A stretch of DNA of 32,319 bases from Flavobacteriales bacterium (lineage in GTDB: Bacteria; Bacteroidota; Bacteroidia; NS11-12g; UBA955): the NCBI GenBank assembly GCA_024643755.1, contig JAHEMG010000208.1, positions 6,363 through 38,681 on the forward strand, read 5' to 3'. The position numbers and the translations under genes are program-made. Of the stretch, positions 1-7,633 are shown piece after piece (the first letter of the stretch is position 1; every line of letters starts with the position of its first letter). The notes below the pieces were generated by a model that was given only the letters and a program-made list of their open reading frames with translations, made no database searches and was not told where the DNA came from.

Positions 1-756
1 AACCGCGATACCATCATCATGATCGGACTTGAGCCCACTGGCTCTCGCTTCGAAATAGCCCAAGTAGATGCCTCTAAAATGGAGGATTACCTCACCACCT
101 TGGACCGCTGCATGTTCTATCCCCACAAATTGGGATTCTTTAGAACCTTGAGCATGGACGATGATTTCTCCCATGACTTGATGAATGGAACCCTCCACAC
201 GTTCATGTTCTACTTGGCGAGAAATGGATTTGCCATTCATTACGTGGAATATTTCGACCTCGATGCTGCGGGTAACAAAGTGGCCGTGAAAGACGGTGCA
301 GCACCCATAGGCATGAAAATTGGCTTCAGTGGCGCCGGCGACAATGCCGTTCGGGAGCTCGTTTACATGAGCAAAGACATCAGCAATACCGGTAATAAAA
401 AAGACCCCAGTGTATTGAACTACCTCAAGCACCGTGGCAATGTGGTGTCATTCTTCAAAGCCGCCAGCTACCTGATGTACAAAGACTACTTCTCAGACAT
501 CACCAATGTGGTGTTGGGACAGTCGAAAATCATCTTGCAAGACGATAGCGGAATGCCATTGGCTACCATGCAACAAGGGGGTTTTCAAGCTGAAGTCTTG
601 GGCGAATACACCAAAACAATCAACCTGTTCTCGAACTACTTCCAGAAAGATATGCGGGCCGAGTACGAAGCGAAAAAACCCGCCAAACTGCCTTTTACCA
701 TTGGCTACAACGCCGAATTTGGCGAGTGTAATCTGCAGTTGGGCACCAAAAAATGA
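1..756 (+). CDS. Unrecognised protein, 5' end outside the window
   Basis: The reading frame is open from the first base of the window, with six sense codons before the first ATG at 19, so this is probably the C-terminal part of a longer protein. At least 245 residues are visible. I do not recognise a family. I see no signal peptide, membrane segment or known catalytic motif in the visible part. The sequence is soluble-looking and aromatic-rich, with several Phe/Tyr-Met stretches and a run through residues 170-185 (from the ATG at 19) containing the pattern Gln-Asp-Asp-Ser-Gly. The stop TGA at 754-756 overlaps the prmA start by ATGA, which suggests translational coupling to prmA. The role is unknown. 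Starting at 19 is possible but less likely than a start upstream of the window. Confidence 0.75.
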   Translation, partial: NRDTIIMIGLEPTGSRFEIAQVDASKMEDYLTTLDRCMFYPHKLGFFRTLSMDDDFSHDLMNGTLHTFMFYLARNGFAIHYVEYFDLDAAGNKVAVKDGAAPIGMKIGFSGAGDNAVRELVYMSKDISNTGNKKDPSVLNYLKHRGNVVSFFKAASYLMYKDYFSDITNVVLGQSKIILQDDSGMPLATMQQGGFQAEVLGEYTKTINLFSNYFQKDMRAEYEAKKPAKLPFTIGYNAEFGECNLQLGTKK

Positions 757-1616
757 GTAATTTCATCTGTTTCAAAGCCGAATGGCAAAACACCGACCCC
801 GACCAGGGCGATATCATCACCGCGTATCTGAGCGAGTTTCCCTTCACCCATTTTGAGTCGGAAGGAAACTGGCTAAAGGCCTTTGCCGACGAGAACGACA
901 TTGCCGAGAGCGAGTACGAAGGCATCGAAGAGGCCGTGATGGACTACTGCGACCGCATTGAGTGGAGCATCGTAGAGCGCGAAAATTGGAACGAACTGTG
1001 GGAGAAGAATTTCTTTGACCCCCTGCAAGTGGGCGATTTTTATGTAAGGGCAACTTTCCATCCCGAGGCCCCGGAGGGGACGAGGGCCATCACCATTGAG
1101 CCGCGCATGAGCTTCGGTACCGGACACCACGCCACCACCCGTTTGATGCTCACCGAAATGCAAACCGAACGCGCCGTTTTTCAGGGCGATGGGGGCTGCA
1201 AAGTGCTCGACATGGGTTCTGGTACCGGCATCTTGGCCATCGCAGCGGAATTTTTGGGCGCCACCGAAGTCCTCGGCGTAGAAATCGATGATTGGGTGGT
1301 CGACAATGCCAACGACAACCTAAAAATCAACCAAACCCAGCACAACACCATGGTGCATGGCGATGTCAAAGCCCTATCTACCGTGGCCGATGCCTATTTT
1401 GATGTGGTTTTGGCCAACATCCACCGCGAAGTGATTCTGGCCGATATGGCTGAGTACGTGAGGGTGCTGAAGCCCCAACACAAACTCTTTTTGAGCGGCT
1501 TGCAACAGGCCGATGAAGCCCTGATCGTGAACCACGCCCTAGGGTTGCAAATGAAGCACCTGAAAACGGAAACCATCGACGGTTGGTTGATGATTCTGTT
1601 GGAAAAAATTGCGTGA
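753..1616 (+). CDS. prmA: Ribosomal protein L11 methyltransferase
   Basis: PrmA trimethylates ribosomal protein L11 in the cytoplasm using S-adenosylmethionine. The 287-residue protein has an N-terminal substrate-recognition region (about 1-100) and a class I Rossmann methyltransferase domain. Diagnostic features are the PrmA signature around residues 117-130 (EPRMSFGTGHHATT), SAM-binding motif I at 152-163 (LDMGSGTGILAI), the acidic ribose-binding position in EID (177-179), and a post-motif ANIHREV at 221-227. Length is normal for the Bacteroidota form. The ATG overlaps the previous stop by four bases, which fixes the start. No other family combines the FGTG-HHxTT signature with this motif I. 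Confidence 0.95.
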   Translation: MSNFICFKAEWQNTDPDQGDIITAYLSEFPFTHFESEGNWLKAFADENDIAESEYEGIEEAVMDYCDRIEWSIVERENWNELWEKNFFDPLQVGDFYVRATFHPEAPEGTRAITIEPRMSFGTGHHATTRLMLTEMQTERAVFQGDGGCKVLDMGSGTGILAIAAEFLGATEVLGVEIDDWVVDNANDNLKINQTQHNTMVHGDVKALSTVADAYFDVVLANIHREVILADMAEYVRVLKPQHKLFLSGLQQADEALIVNHALGLQMKHLKTETIDGWLMILLEKIA

Positions 1617-1624
1617 GGGTGCGG

Positions 1625-1632
1625 TAATTTTG
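1625..1632 (+). promoter_or_regulatory. Possible -7 box upstream of mutL
   Basis: TAATTTTG matches the Bacteroidota -7 consensus TAnnTTTG. It lies 25 bases before the mutL start codon. No TTG at the expected -33 spacing is obvious, so this may be chance in a T-rich gap. It would give mutL its own promoter separate from prmA. Confidence 0.3.
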
Positions 1633-1657
1633 GGGTATTTTCGTACCTTTATTACCC

Positions 1658-3547
1658 TTGAGCAGTGTCATTAAATTATTGTCGGATGCGGTAGCCAACC
1701 AAATTGCTGCTGGAGAAGTTGTGCAACGTCCGGCCAACGCCATCAAGGAGTTGCTGGAGAACAGTTTAGACGCGGGCGCCACCAAAATTCAGGTGTTGAT
1801 CAAAGACGGGGGGAGTACGCTGATGCAAGTGATCGACAACGGCAAAGGCATGAGCGAAACCGATGTGCGATTGTGCTGGGAACGTCACGCCACCTCCAAA
1901 ATTCAAAAAGCCGAAGACCTATTTCAACTAAATACCTACGGGTTTCGGGGCGAAGCGATGGCTTCCATCGCGGCGGTCGCCCAGGTTGAGATGAAGTCGA
2001 GAAGAGCCGAGGACGACGTAGCCCAATACATCCGCATAGAAGGCAGTGAAGTGCTAGAACAACGCGCCGATGCGGGGCCGGTAGGCACCAACATTTCGAT
2101 TAAGAACCTGTTTTACAACCTACCGGCTCGCAGGAATTTCCTCAAGAGTATCGCCGTGGAAACCAAGCACATCGTGGAAGAGTTTCTGCGACAAGCCATG
2201 GCCAACCCCCACGTAGAGTTTGTGTATCACAACAATGGTCAGCTCGTCTACCAATTCCGCAGCCAATCGCCCAAGGAACGGGTGATGGAAACGCTGGGGA
2301 AGAAGCAAGCCAATGAATTACTGGCCGTAGAGGAAATCACCGATATCGTGGAGATTCAAGGGTTTGTGGGTGCACCGGGCTGGGCGAAGCGCACCCGGGG
2401 CGAGCAGTATTTTTTCATGAACGGCCGATTCATCCGCTCCAGCTATTTTCACCATGCGGTGAGTTCGGCCTATGAAGGATTGATTGAGTCGGATGCCCAT
2501 CCCACCTATGCCATCTACCTCAAAGTGCATCCCGGGAAAGTGGATGTGAACGTGCATCCCACCAAAACGGAGGTGAAATTTGAGGACGAAAAACACATTT
2601 ATAACTTGATCAAAGCGGCCGTGCGCAGGGCTTTGGGGTCGTTCGTGGTGCAGCCCAACCTCGACCTGGGTGATTTCGATCACCTCGATGCGTTTTTGCG
2701 TCAGCCCATTGCGCCGCGAAGCGGCGCAACACCACCGCAATGGCAGAGCGGCACACCCCCAAGCACAGAAAAACGCAACCCCGCCTATAACCCCTTCGGC
2801 GATAATGGCGGCTCCTACCAACGCAACAGTCACCAAGATTGGCAAAAAGTGCTGGGCTCTGTGGAACTCACAGCACGCAGCCACCACTCCAGCGGCAATG
2901 CCCCCGCTGAACAACAAACCCAACCCCTGTTCAAGCAAGCGCAGCAAGAAACCCCATCGCAAAGCAACATCCAAGGCGTGTTCGCTCTCGGTGAGTCCTA
3001 TGCCGTGGCCAACGTCAACAGCCAACTCTGGGTCGTGCACAAACAACGCGCCCAACAGCATATCTACTACCACGAATACCTACAGCAGCTCCAAGCCCAG
3101 TCCGGCCTCAGCCAGCACCTGCTGTTTCCCCGCACCGTGGAACTATCGCCCGCCCAAATCCCTGTGGTCCTGGAAATCCTCCAAGAGCTGCAATGGCTTG
3201 GCTTCGATATCTCCCACTTCGGCGGCAATACCCTCATCGTCAACGGCGTCCCCGCCATCCTTTCCCAGGGCGATGAACAAAAACTCATCGAAACCCTCCT
3301 CGAAGACTACCAAAATACCCAAGGCGATGTCAAACTCGCCAAATACCCCAGCATGGCCCTCACCATGGCCCGCCATGCCGCCAAACGCAACCCAGTGCAG
3401 CAGTCGCCCGAGGAACTTCAATCCCTCCTGCAACGCCTGCTGGCCCTGCCCAACCCGCAAACATCGCTCAACGGCAAAACCATCTACATAGAAATTTCGG
3501 CCACCCAGTTGTTCGATACCTTTCAATCCCAGAAATTCAAAGACTAA
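1658..3547 (+). CDS. mutL: DNA mismatch repair protein MutL
   Basis: MutL is the ATPase that links mismatch recognition by MutS to strand removal. The GHKL ATPase domain is intact: ELLENSLDAG at 31-40, DNGKGM at 60-65 and the TYGFRGEA lid at 93-100. A second domain follows to about residue 330, then a Gln/His/Ser-rich linker (about 350-430) and a C-terminal dimerisation domain, 629 residues in all. The start is TTG: an in-frame TAA at 1625-1627 and no ATG before the conserved N-terminus (SVIKLL...AVANQIAAGEVV) force it. The C-terminal endonuclease motifs are degenerate. The usual DQHAxxE region reads HKQRAQQH at 461-468, the ACR-type motif reads MARHAAKR (570-577), and the CPHGR region reads NPQTSLNGK (599-607). 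The rhomboid gene starts two bases after the stop. Confidence 0.95.
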   Translation: MSSVIKLLSDAVANQIAAGEVVQRPANAIKELLENSLDAGATKIQVLIKDGGSTLMQVIDNGKGMSETDVRLCWERHATSKIQKAEDLFQLNTYGFRGEAMASIAAVAQVEMKSRRAEDDVAQYIRIEGSEVLEQRADAGPVGTNISIKNLFYNLPARRNFLKSIAVETKHIVEEFLRQAMANPHVEFVYHNNGQLVYQFRSQSPKERVMETLGKKQANELLAVEEITDIVEIQGFVGAPGWAKRTRGEQYFFMNGRFIRSSYFHHAVSSAYEGLIESDAHPTYAIYLKVHPGKVDVNVHPTKTEVKFEDEKHIYNLIKAAVRRALGSFVVQPNLDLGDFDHLDAFLRQPIAPRSGATPPQWQSGTPPSTEKRNPAYNPFGDNGGSYQRNSHQDWQKVLGSVELTARSHHSSGNAPAEQQTQPLFKQAQQETPSQSNIQGVFALGESYAVANVNSQLWVVHKQRAQQHIYYHEYLQQLQAQSGLSQHLLFPRTVELSPAQIPVVLEILQELQWLGFDISHFGGNTLIVNGVPAILSQGDEQKLIETLLEDYQNTQGDVKLAKYPSMALTMARHAAKRNPVQQSPEELQSLLQRLLALPNPQTSLNGKTIYIEISATQLFDTFQSQKFKD

Positions 3548-3549
3548 CC

Positions 3550-4212
3550 ATGCCCCAACTGCCGCCCGCCCTCAAGAATTTGCTTATCGTAATGGCCCTG
3601 TTTGGTCTCGCCCAAATTGCCCTGCCCAACATCGGCATCAACCCCCACCAACTCTACCTGTTTTACCCAGATAGCTACCATTTTCAGCCCTGGCAACTCG
3701 TTACCCACGTGTTTTGTCATGGCGATATCGGCCACTTCATCTTCAACGGCATCGCCCTGTTTAGCTTCGGCATCATCGTGGAACTTCGCCTGGGTACCAA
3801 CCGCTTTTTGCAGCTGTTTTTCCTCGCTGCCCTCGGTGCTGTGCTATTTCACTACGCCGCCATGGCCTATTCCCTCTACAGCCAAGTGCATACCCTCATC
3901 CCCAACCACCTGGCGGGCTTCGAAGCGGTGAACTATCCCCCCATGCTGGGGGCCTCGGGTGCCGTGTATGGCGTGATGGTGGCCTTCGCCGTGCTTTACC
4001 CCAACGAAACCCTATTATTCCTCTTCATCCCTTATCCCATCAAAGCCAAATACCTGGTGCCGATCATGGTGGGATTGGATATCGTCCTGGGCCTTGGCAG
4101 TTTCAGTGGCGATAACGTGGCCCACTTCGCGCACATCGGTGGGGCGGCCACAGGATTGGCACTGATCTTTTTGTGGAAGCGGCTCGACCGCAATCGTTAC
4201 AGTCGGTTTTAA
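3550..4212 (+). CDS. Rhomboid-family intramembrane serine protease (first of a tandem pair)
   Basis: Rhomboids cleave membrane proteins within or next to their transmembrane helices. This 220-residue protein is mostly hydrophobic with about six membrane segments. The catalytic serine is Ser136 in LGASG (133-137), and its partner is His195 in AHIGG (194-198). The His-x3-Asn motif that helps form the oxyanion hole is His62/Asn66 in HFIFN. All residues needed for activity are therefore present. It starts two bases after mutL and is followed 15 bases later by a second rhomboid gene, so it is probably co-transcribed. The two proteins differ strongly in sequence, so this is an old pair and not a recent duplication. 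Substrates are unknown. Confidence 0.93.
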   Translation: MPQLPPALKNLLIVMALFGLAQIALPNIGINPHQLYLFYPDSYHFQPWQLVTHVFCHGDIGHFIFNGIALFSFGIIVELRLGTNRFLQLFFLAALGAVLFHYAAMAYSLYSQVHTLIPNHLAGFEAVNYPPMLGASGAVYGVMVAFAVLYPNETLLFLFIPYPIKAKYLVPIMVGLDIVLGLGSFSGDNVAHFAHIGGAATGLALIFLWKRLDRNRYSRF

Positions 4213-4227
4213 CCCATCATTGCACTA

Positions 4228-5073
4228 ATGTCAGCCCTGCGCTCCTGGATCCAAGGTCCCAAACCCGCGGTACAGCAACTCATCTTCTTGTGTTTGCTGG
4301 TGTTTGTGCCATCCCTGCTGCTGCAGTTGTTTCGCCTTGAAACGCCCCTATATTTCCTTACTTATACGCCCTCGGTGTGGTATAAGCCCTGGTCGCTCGT
4401 GACCTATATGTTCCTGCACCTGAGTTTCTGGCACCTGCTGGGAAACCTCCTCTGGCTCTACTTTGTGGGCAGCATTTTGGAGGATTTGGTGGGATCAAAA
4501 CCCATTTATTGGCTGTTCCTCGGTGGCGGAATCCTCGGCGCGCTGGTCTTTCAGGTTGTGTATTCCTTTTCGACCTATAGCGATGCCCACCTACCCATGC
4601 AGTTGTTGGGTGCCTCGGGTGGGGTGTCGGCCGTGGTGATCGGCACCGCCGTGTTTACGCCCCGCTACAAACTGTTTTTGTTTGGCCTCGTGGAGGTGGA
4701 GCTGCGCTGGATTGCCGTGGCCAAAATATTGCTGGATCTGGCCGGATTGGGCAGTGGCAGCAACCTCGGTGGGTATACCGCCCACCTGGGTGGTATCCTT
4801 TGGGGTGCGGGCTATGTTTGGTTTGCGCTGAAATCCGGCGCCCCCGAGTGGCTCAGTACCGTTTTTGCAATGTTCACAAAAAAATCGCCCAGAAAATCCA
4901 CCCTCCGTTTTGAAAAAGGCGATAAACCGCTACATTCGAAAAAAACCCAACAGCAAAACGGTCCTTCCGAAGCCGAGGTGAATGCCCTGCTCGACAAAAT
5001 ATCGCAGGTGGGCTACAACAACCTCACGGCCAAAGAGAAGGAAACGCTGTTTAAAGCCAGCAAAACAAACTAA
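4228..5073 (+). CDS. Rhomboid-family intramembrane serine protease with C-terminal soluble tail
   Basis: Second rhomboid of the tandem, 281 residues. About six membrane segments lie in residues 18-205. Catalytic Ser130 sits in GASGG (128-132) and catalytic His186 in AHLGG (185-189). The oxyanion motif is His69/Asn73 in WHLLGN. A basic linker (about 215-245) leads to a short conserved C-terminal module (about 248-281) with the pattern EVNALLDKISQxGYxxLT. I recall this tail from other Bacteroidota rhomboids, where it is annotated as a small domain of unknown function. The start ATG follows the first rhomboid gene by 15 bases, and the next gene starts one base after this stop. The enzyme should be active; its substrate is unknown. 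Confidence 0.93.
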   Translation: MSALRSWIQGPKPAVQQLIFLCLLVFVPSLLLQLFRLETPLYFLTYTPSVWYKPWSLVTYMFLHLSFWHLLGNLLWLYFVGSILEDLVGSKPIYWLFLGGGILGALVFQVVYSFSTYSDAHLPMQLLGASGGVSAVVIGTAVFTPRYKLFLFGLVEVELRWIAVAKILLDLAGLGSGSNLGGYTAHLGGILWGAGYVWFALKSGAPEWLSTVFAMFTKKSPRKSTLRFEKGDKPLHSKKTQQQNGPSEAEVNALLDKISQVGYNNLTAKEKETLFKASKTN

Positions 5074-5074
5074 C

Positions 5075-6259
5075 ATGAAACTGCTCAACATCATCGCCTT
5101 TCCTGCCACCGTGGTCTTGGGATTGCTGTTGATGGTATCGGGCTTGGTGCCCAGCATTTCACCGGCCACCAACTCGTGGTTGCCGCTATTGGGTCTGGCG
5201 TTTCCCGTTTTCTTTTTGTTGATGTCGCTCCTGTTTTTGTTTTGGCTGATCCAACGCAAATGGCGGAGTTTGTTTGCCCTGTCTTGCCTGTTGTTGAATT
5301 TGGGCCAGGCGAGCTTATACGTGCAGTGGAATGATACCACCGCAGAGGAAAAGGCCTTGGAAGACCGGAAGGAGTCGCTCGACGAAGTGGTCAATTTTGG
5401 CACCCAAACCTTCAAGGTGGCGAGCTACAATGCCCAGTTGTTTGGGTTGTACAACGACGAGTCCTCAGTGGGGATCGTGAACACAGAGTATATGCCGGCT
5501 ATGGATTCTTTTTTGCGGGTGCTGAAGGCGGAATCTGCCGATGTGGTCTGCCTGCAGGAGGTGTATGCAAAGGCGGGTGGATTGAAATTACTCTCCCGGT
5601 TTTTAAAAGCAGAAGGCGGGTATGACTATAGTCAATCGTACACGTTGAGTGCGAACCGACCTTATGGCATGTTGGTATTGAGTAAGTACAAGATCAAACG
5701 CTGGCAGCCGATTTCTTTCGGACCGAATACGGGGAACATGGCGATGTGGGTGGATGTAGAGATTACAGATTCCCAATATCAGCGAAAGAAGCCACGGATT
5801 CGAATTTACAATTTGCATTTGCAGTCGTTCCGATTTGCAAAACAAGACTACGCAGTAATGCAAAAACAGACGAAGCAACAACAGCTCGACATTGAAGGAA
5901 GCAAGGGCATCATCACCCGCTTGCGGCTGGGATACGAGCGCAGGGCAGAACAAGTAAATTTGGTGAAGGAGAGTATGCTGGCTTGCGATTTTCCGAAAAT
6001 TGTGTGCGGGGATTTCAACGACATCCCAGTGAGTTACACATACCGCGAGCTGAGTGCAGGGATGAAGGACGCGTTTGGTGAGGCGGGGCGGGGCTTGGAA
6101 ACCACCTACAAAGGAAGTATGCCCAGTTTTCGGATTGATTATATCCTGTTCGACAACCCAATGCGGGCAATCCACTACGAGAGTGTGGCTGAGGTACCGT
6201 CAGACCACAAGTGGATTGCCGCCAAACTGCAAATTGGTGGGTTATTTCAAGGAAATTGA
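5075..6259 (+). CDS. Membrane-anchored endonuclease/exonuclease/phosphatase-fold hydrolase
   Basis: The 394-residue protein has two or three N-terminal membrane segments (about 5-25, 36-60, 64-84), then a metal-dependent hydrolase domain of the EEP superfamily (DNase I, exonuclease III, inositol phosphatases). Catalytic positions visible are Asn119 (SYNAQ), Glu162 (LQEVY), His248 (NLHLQS), Asp313 and Asn315 (GDFND), Asp355 (RIDYILF) and the closing Ser-Asp-His at 376-378. The chosen ATG at 5075 lies one base after the rhomboid stop. The frame is open further upstream, but that part overlaps the rhomboid gene and looks non-coding. The mutL - rhomboid - rhomboid - EEP order recurs in Bacteroidota as I recall it. 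Substrate (nucleic acid or phospho-lipid) cannot be told from sequence. Confidence 0.9.
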   Translation: MKLLNIIAFPATVVLGLLLMVSGLVPSISPATNSWLPLLGLAFPVFFLLMSLLFLFWLIQRKWRSLFALSCLLLNLGQASLYVQWNDTTAEEKALEDRKESLDEVVNFGTQTFKVASYNAQLFGLYNDESSVGIVNTEYMPAMDSFLRVLKAESADVVCLQEVYAKAGGLKLLSRFLKAEGGYDYSQSYTLSANRPYGMLVLSKYKIKRWQPISFGPNTGNMAMWVDVEITDSQYQRKKPRIRIYNLHLQSFRFAKQDYAVMQKQTKQQQLDIEGSKGIITRLRLGYERRAEQVNLVKESMLACDFPKIVCGDFNDIPVSYTYRELSAGMKDAFGEAGRGLETTYKGSMPSFRIDYILFDNPMRAIHYESVAEVPSDHKWIAAKLQIGGLFQGN

Positions 6260-6343
6260 GGTTCTTTTTAACAAAGTAAACGCCATCATTGGCGAAATTA
6301 CTGATGCGATTCTTCTAACATACAGATATCTTCGTGATGTGCG

Positions 6344-6351
6344 TATATTTG
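6344..6351 (+). promoter_or_regulatory. -7 box of the metK-glmS promoter
   Basis: TATATTTG exactly matches the Bacteroidota -7 consensus TAnnTTTG. It ends 13 bases before the metK ATG, so the mRNA leader would be only a few bases long. No clear TTG is seen at the -33 position. It lies in a 105-base gap after the EEP gene, consistent with a new transcription unit starting here. Confidence 0.55.
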
Positions 6352-6364
6352 CATAATTTTACTT

Positions 6365-7624
6365 ATGCCTTATTTCTTTACCTCAGAATCTGTGTCGGAA
6401 GGACACCCAGACAAAGTCGCTGACCAAATTTCAGACGCACTGATTGACCATTTTTTGGCTTATGACCCCGATAGCAAAGTAGCTTGTGAAACGTTGGTTA
6501 CCACCGGACAAGTGGTTTTGGCGGGTGAGGTGAAATCAGAGGCTTACTTGGATGTGCAAAAAATTGCCCGTGACGTTATTGCGAAAATTGGTTACACCAA
6601 AAGTGAATACATGTTCGATGCCAACAGTTGTGGCATCTTGAGTGCCATTCACGAGCAAAGTCCAGATATCAACCAAGGCGTAGAGCGTAAAAACCCAGAA
6701 GATCAAGGTGCCGGTGACCAAGGGATGATGTTTGGCTATGCCAACAACGAAACAGATACCTTGATGCCATTGCCTTTGATGTTGGCACACTTGCTCCTAG
6801 AAGAGTTGGCTGCCATGCGCAGAGAGGCAACCGCCATTCCGTATTTGCGTCCCGATGCCAAAAGCCAGGTAACCATCCAATATTCTGATGATCACAAACC
6901 GGTGAACATCGATACCATCGTAATCTCAACCCAGCATGATGATTTCGATGAGGATGCAGCCATGTTGCAAAAAATCCATGACGATATTGTAAACTTGTTG
7001 ATCCCCCGTGTAAAAGCCAAATTGCCCGTTCACATTCAGGCACTCTTTGGTAGCGACATCAAATACCACATTAACCCCACTGGCAAATTTGTGATTGGTG
7101 GTCCTCACGGCGATACGGGTTTGACCGGCCGTAAGATCATCGTAGACACCTATGGCGGTCGTGGTGCCCATGGGGGTGGTGCTTTTTCTGGTAAAGACCC
7201 CAGCAAAGTAGACCGTTCAGCGGCCTACGCTACCCGCCACATTGCCAAAAACTTGGTGGCTGCTGGCGTGTGCGACCAAGCCCTGGTGCAGGTGAGTTAT
7301 GCCATTGGTGTAGCAGAACCCGTGGGTTTGTTCGTAGATACCTACAACACCGCAAAAGTGAATTTGACCGACGGTGAGATTGCGGCTAAAATCTTGGCTA
7401 TGCCAGAATTTAGTTTGCGCCCTTACCACATTGAACAGCGTTTTCAATTGCGTACCCCCATCTATTTGGAAACTGCGGCCTATGGCCACATGGGCCGTGA
7501 GTGCAAAACGGTAGAAAAGGTGTTCAATGCCGGCAAGAAAAACGAAAAGAAAGTCATTGTGAAATTGTTTCCTTGGGAAGAAACCAACGCAGTTGCGGCG
7601 GTAAAAGCCCAATTTGGACTATAA
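6365..7624 (+). CDS. metK: S-adenosylmethionine synthase
   Basis: MetK makes S-adenosylmethionine from methionine and ATP in the cytoplasm and supplies methyl donors, including for PrmA and for the methyltransferase in the polysaccharide locus. The 419-residue protein is full length for the Bacteroidota form. Signatures are [16 protein letters not shown] (13-28), [12 protein letters not shown] (115-126) and the P-loop-like [14 protein letters not shown] (270-283). The ATG at 6365 gives the expected N-terminus, [17 protein letters not shown]. glmS follows nine bases after the stop, suggesting co-transcription. I see no SAM riboswitch in the short leader. Confidence 0.97.
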   Translation: MPYFFTSESVSEGHPDKVADQISDALIDHFLAYDPDSKVACETLVTTGQVVLAGEVKSEAYLDVQKIARDVIAKIGYTKSEYMFDANSCGILSAIHEQSPDINQGVERKNPEDQGAGDQGMMFGYANNETDTLMPLPLMLAHLLLEELAAMRREATAIPYLRPDAKSQVTIQYSDDHKPVNIDTIVISTQHDDFDEDAAMLQKIHDDIVNLLIPRVKAKLPVHIQALFGSDIKYHINPTGKFVIGGPHGDTGLTGRKIIVDTYGGRGAHGGGAFSGKDPSKVDRSAAYATRHIAKNLVAAGVCDQALVQVSYAIGVAEPVGLFVDTYNTAKVNLTDGEIAAKILAMPEFSLRPYHIEQRFQLRTPIYLETAAYGHMGRECKTVEKVFNAGKKNEKKVIVKLFPWEETNAVAAVKAQFGL

Positions 7625-7633
7625 AAAAAGCCT

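Noticed and set aside
2318-3073. A 251-codon open frame on the - strand opposite mutL
   Set aside because: Antisense shadow of a real gene; no recognisable domain and no promoter or spacing to support it.
2670-3491. A 273-codon open frame on the + strand, out of frame within mutL
   Set aside because: Composition is dominated by Pro, Ser, Thr and Ala, as expected from an out-of-frame reading of GC-biased mutL codons; mutL itself is continuous and recognisable across the region.
6260-6364. Possible SAM riboswitch before metK
   Set aside because: Only a 5-base-stem hairpin (CGCCA/TGGCG at 6281-6294) is seen, upstream of the TATATTTG box and so probably not transcribed with metK; no SAM-aptamer core recognised.
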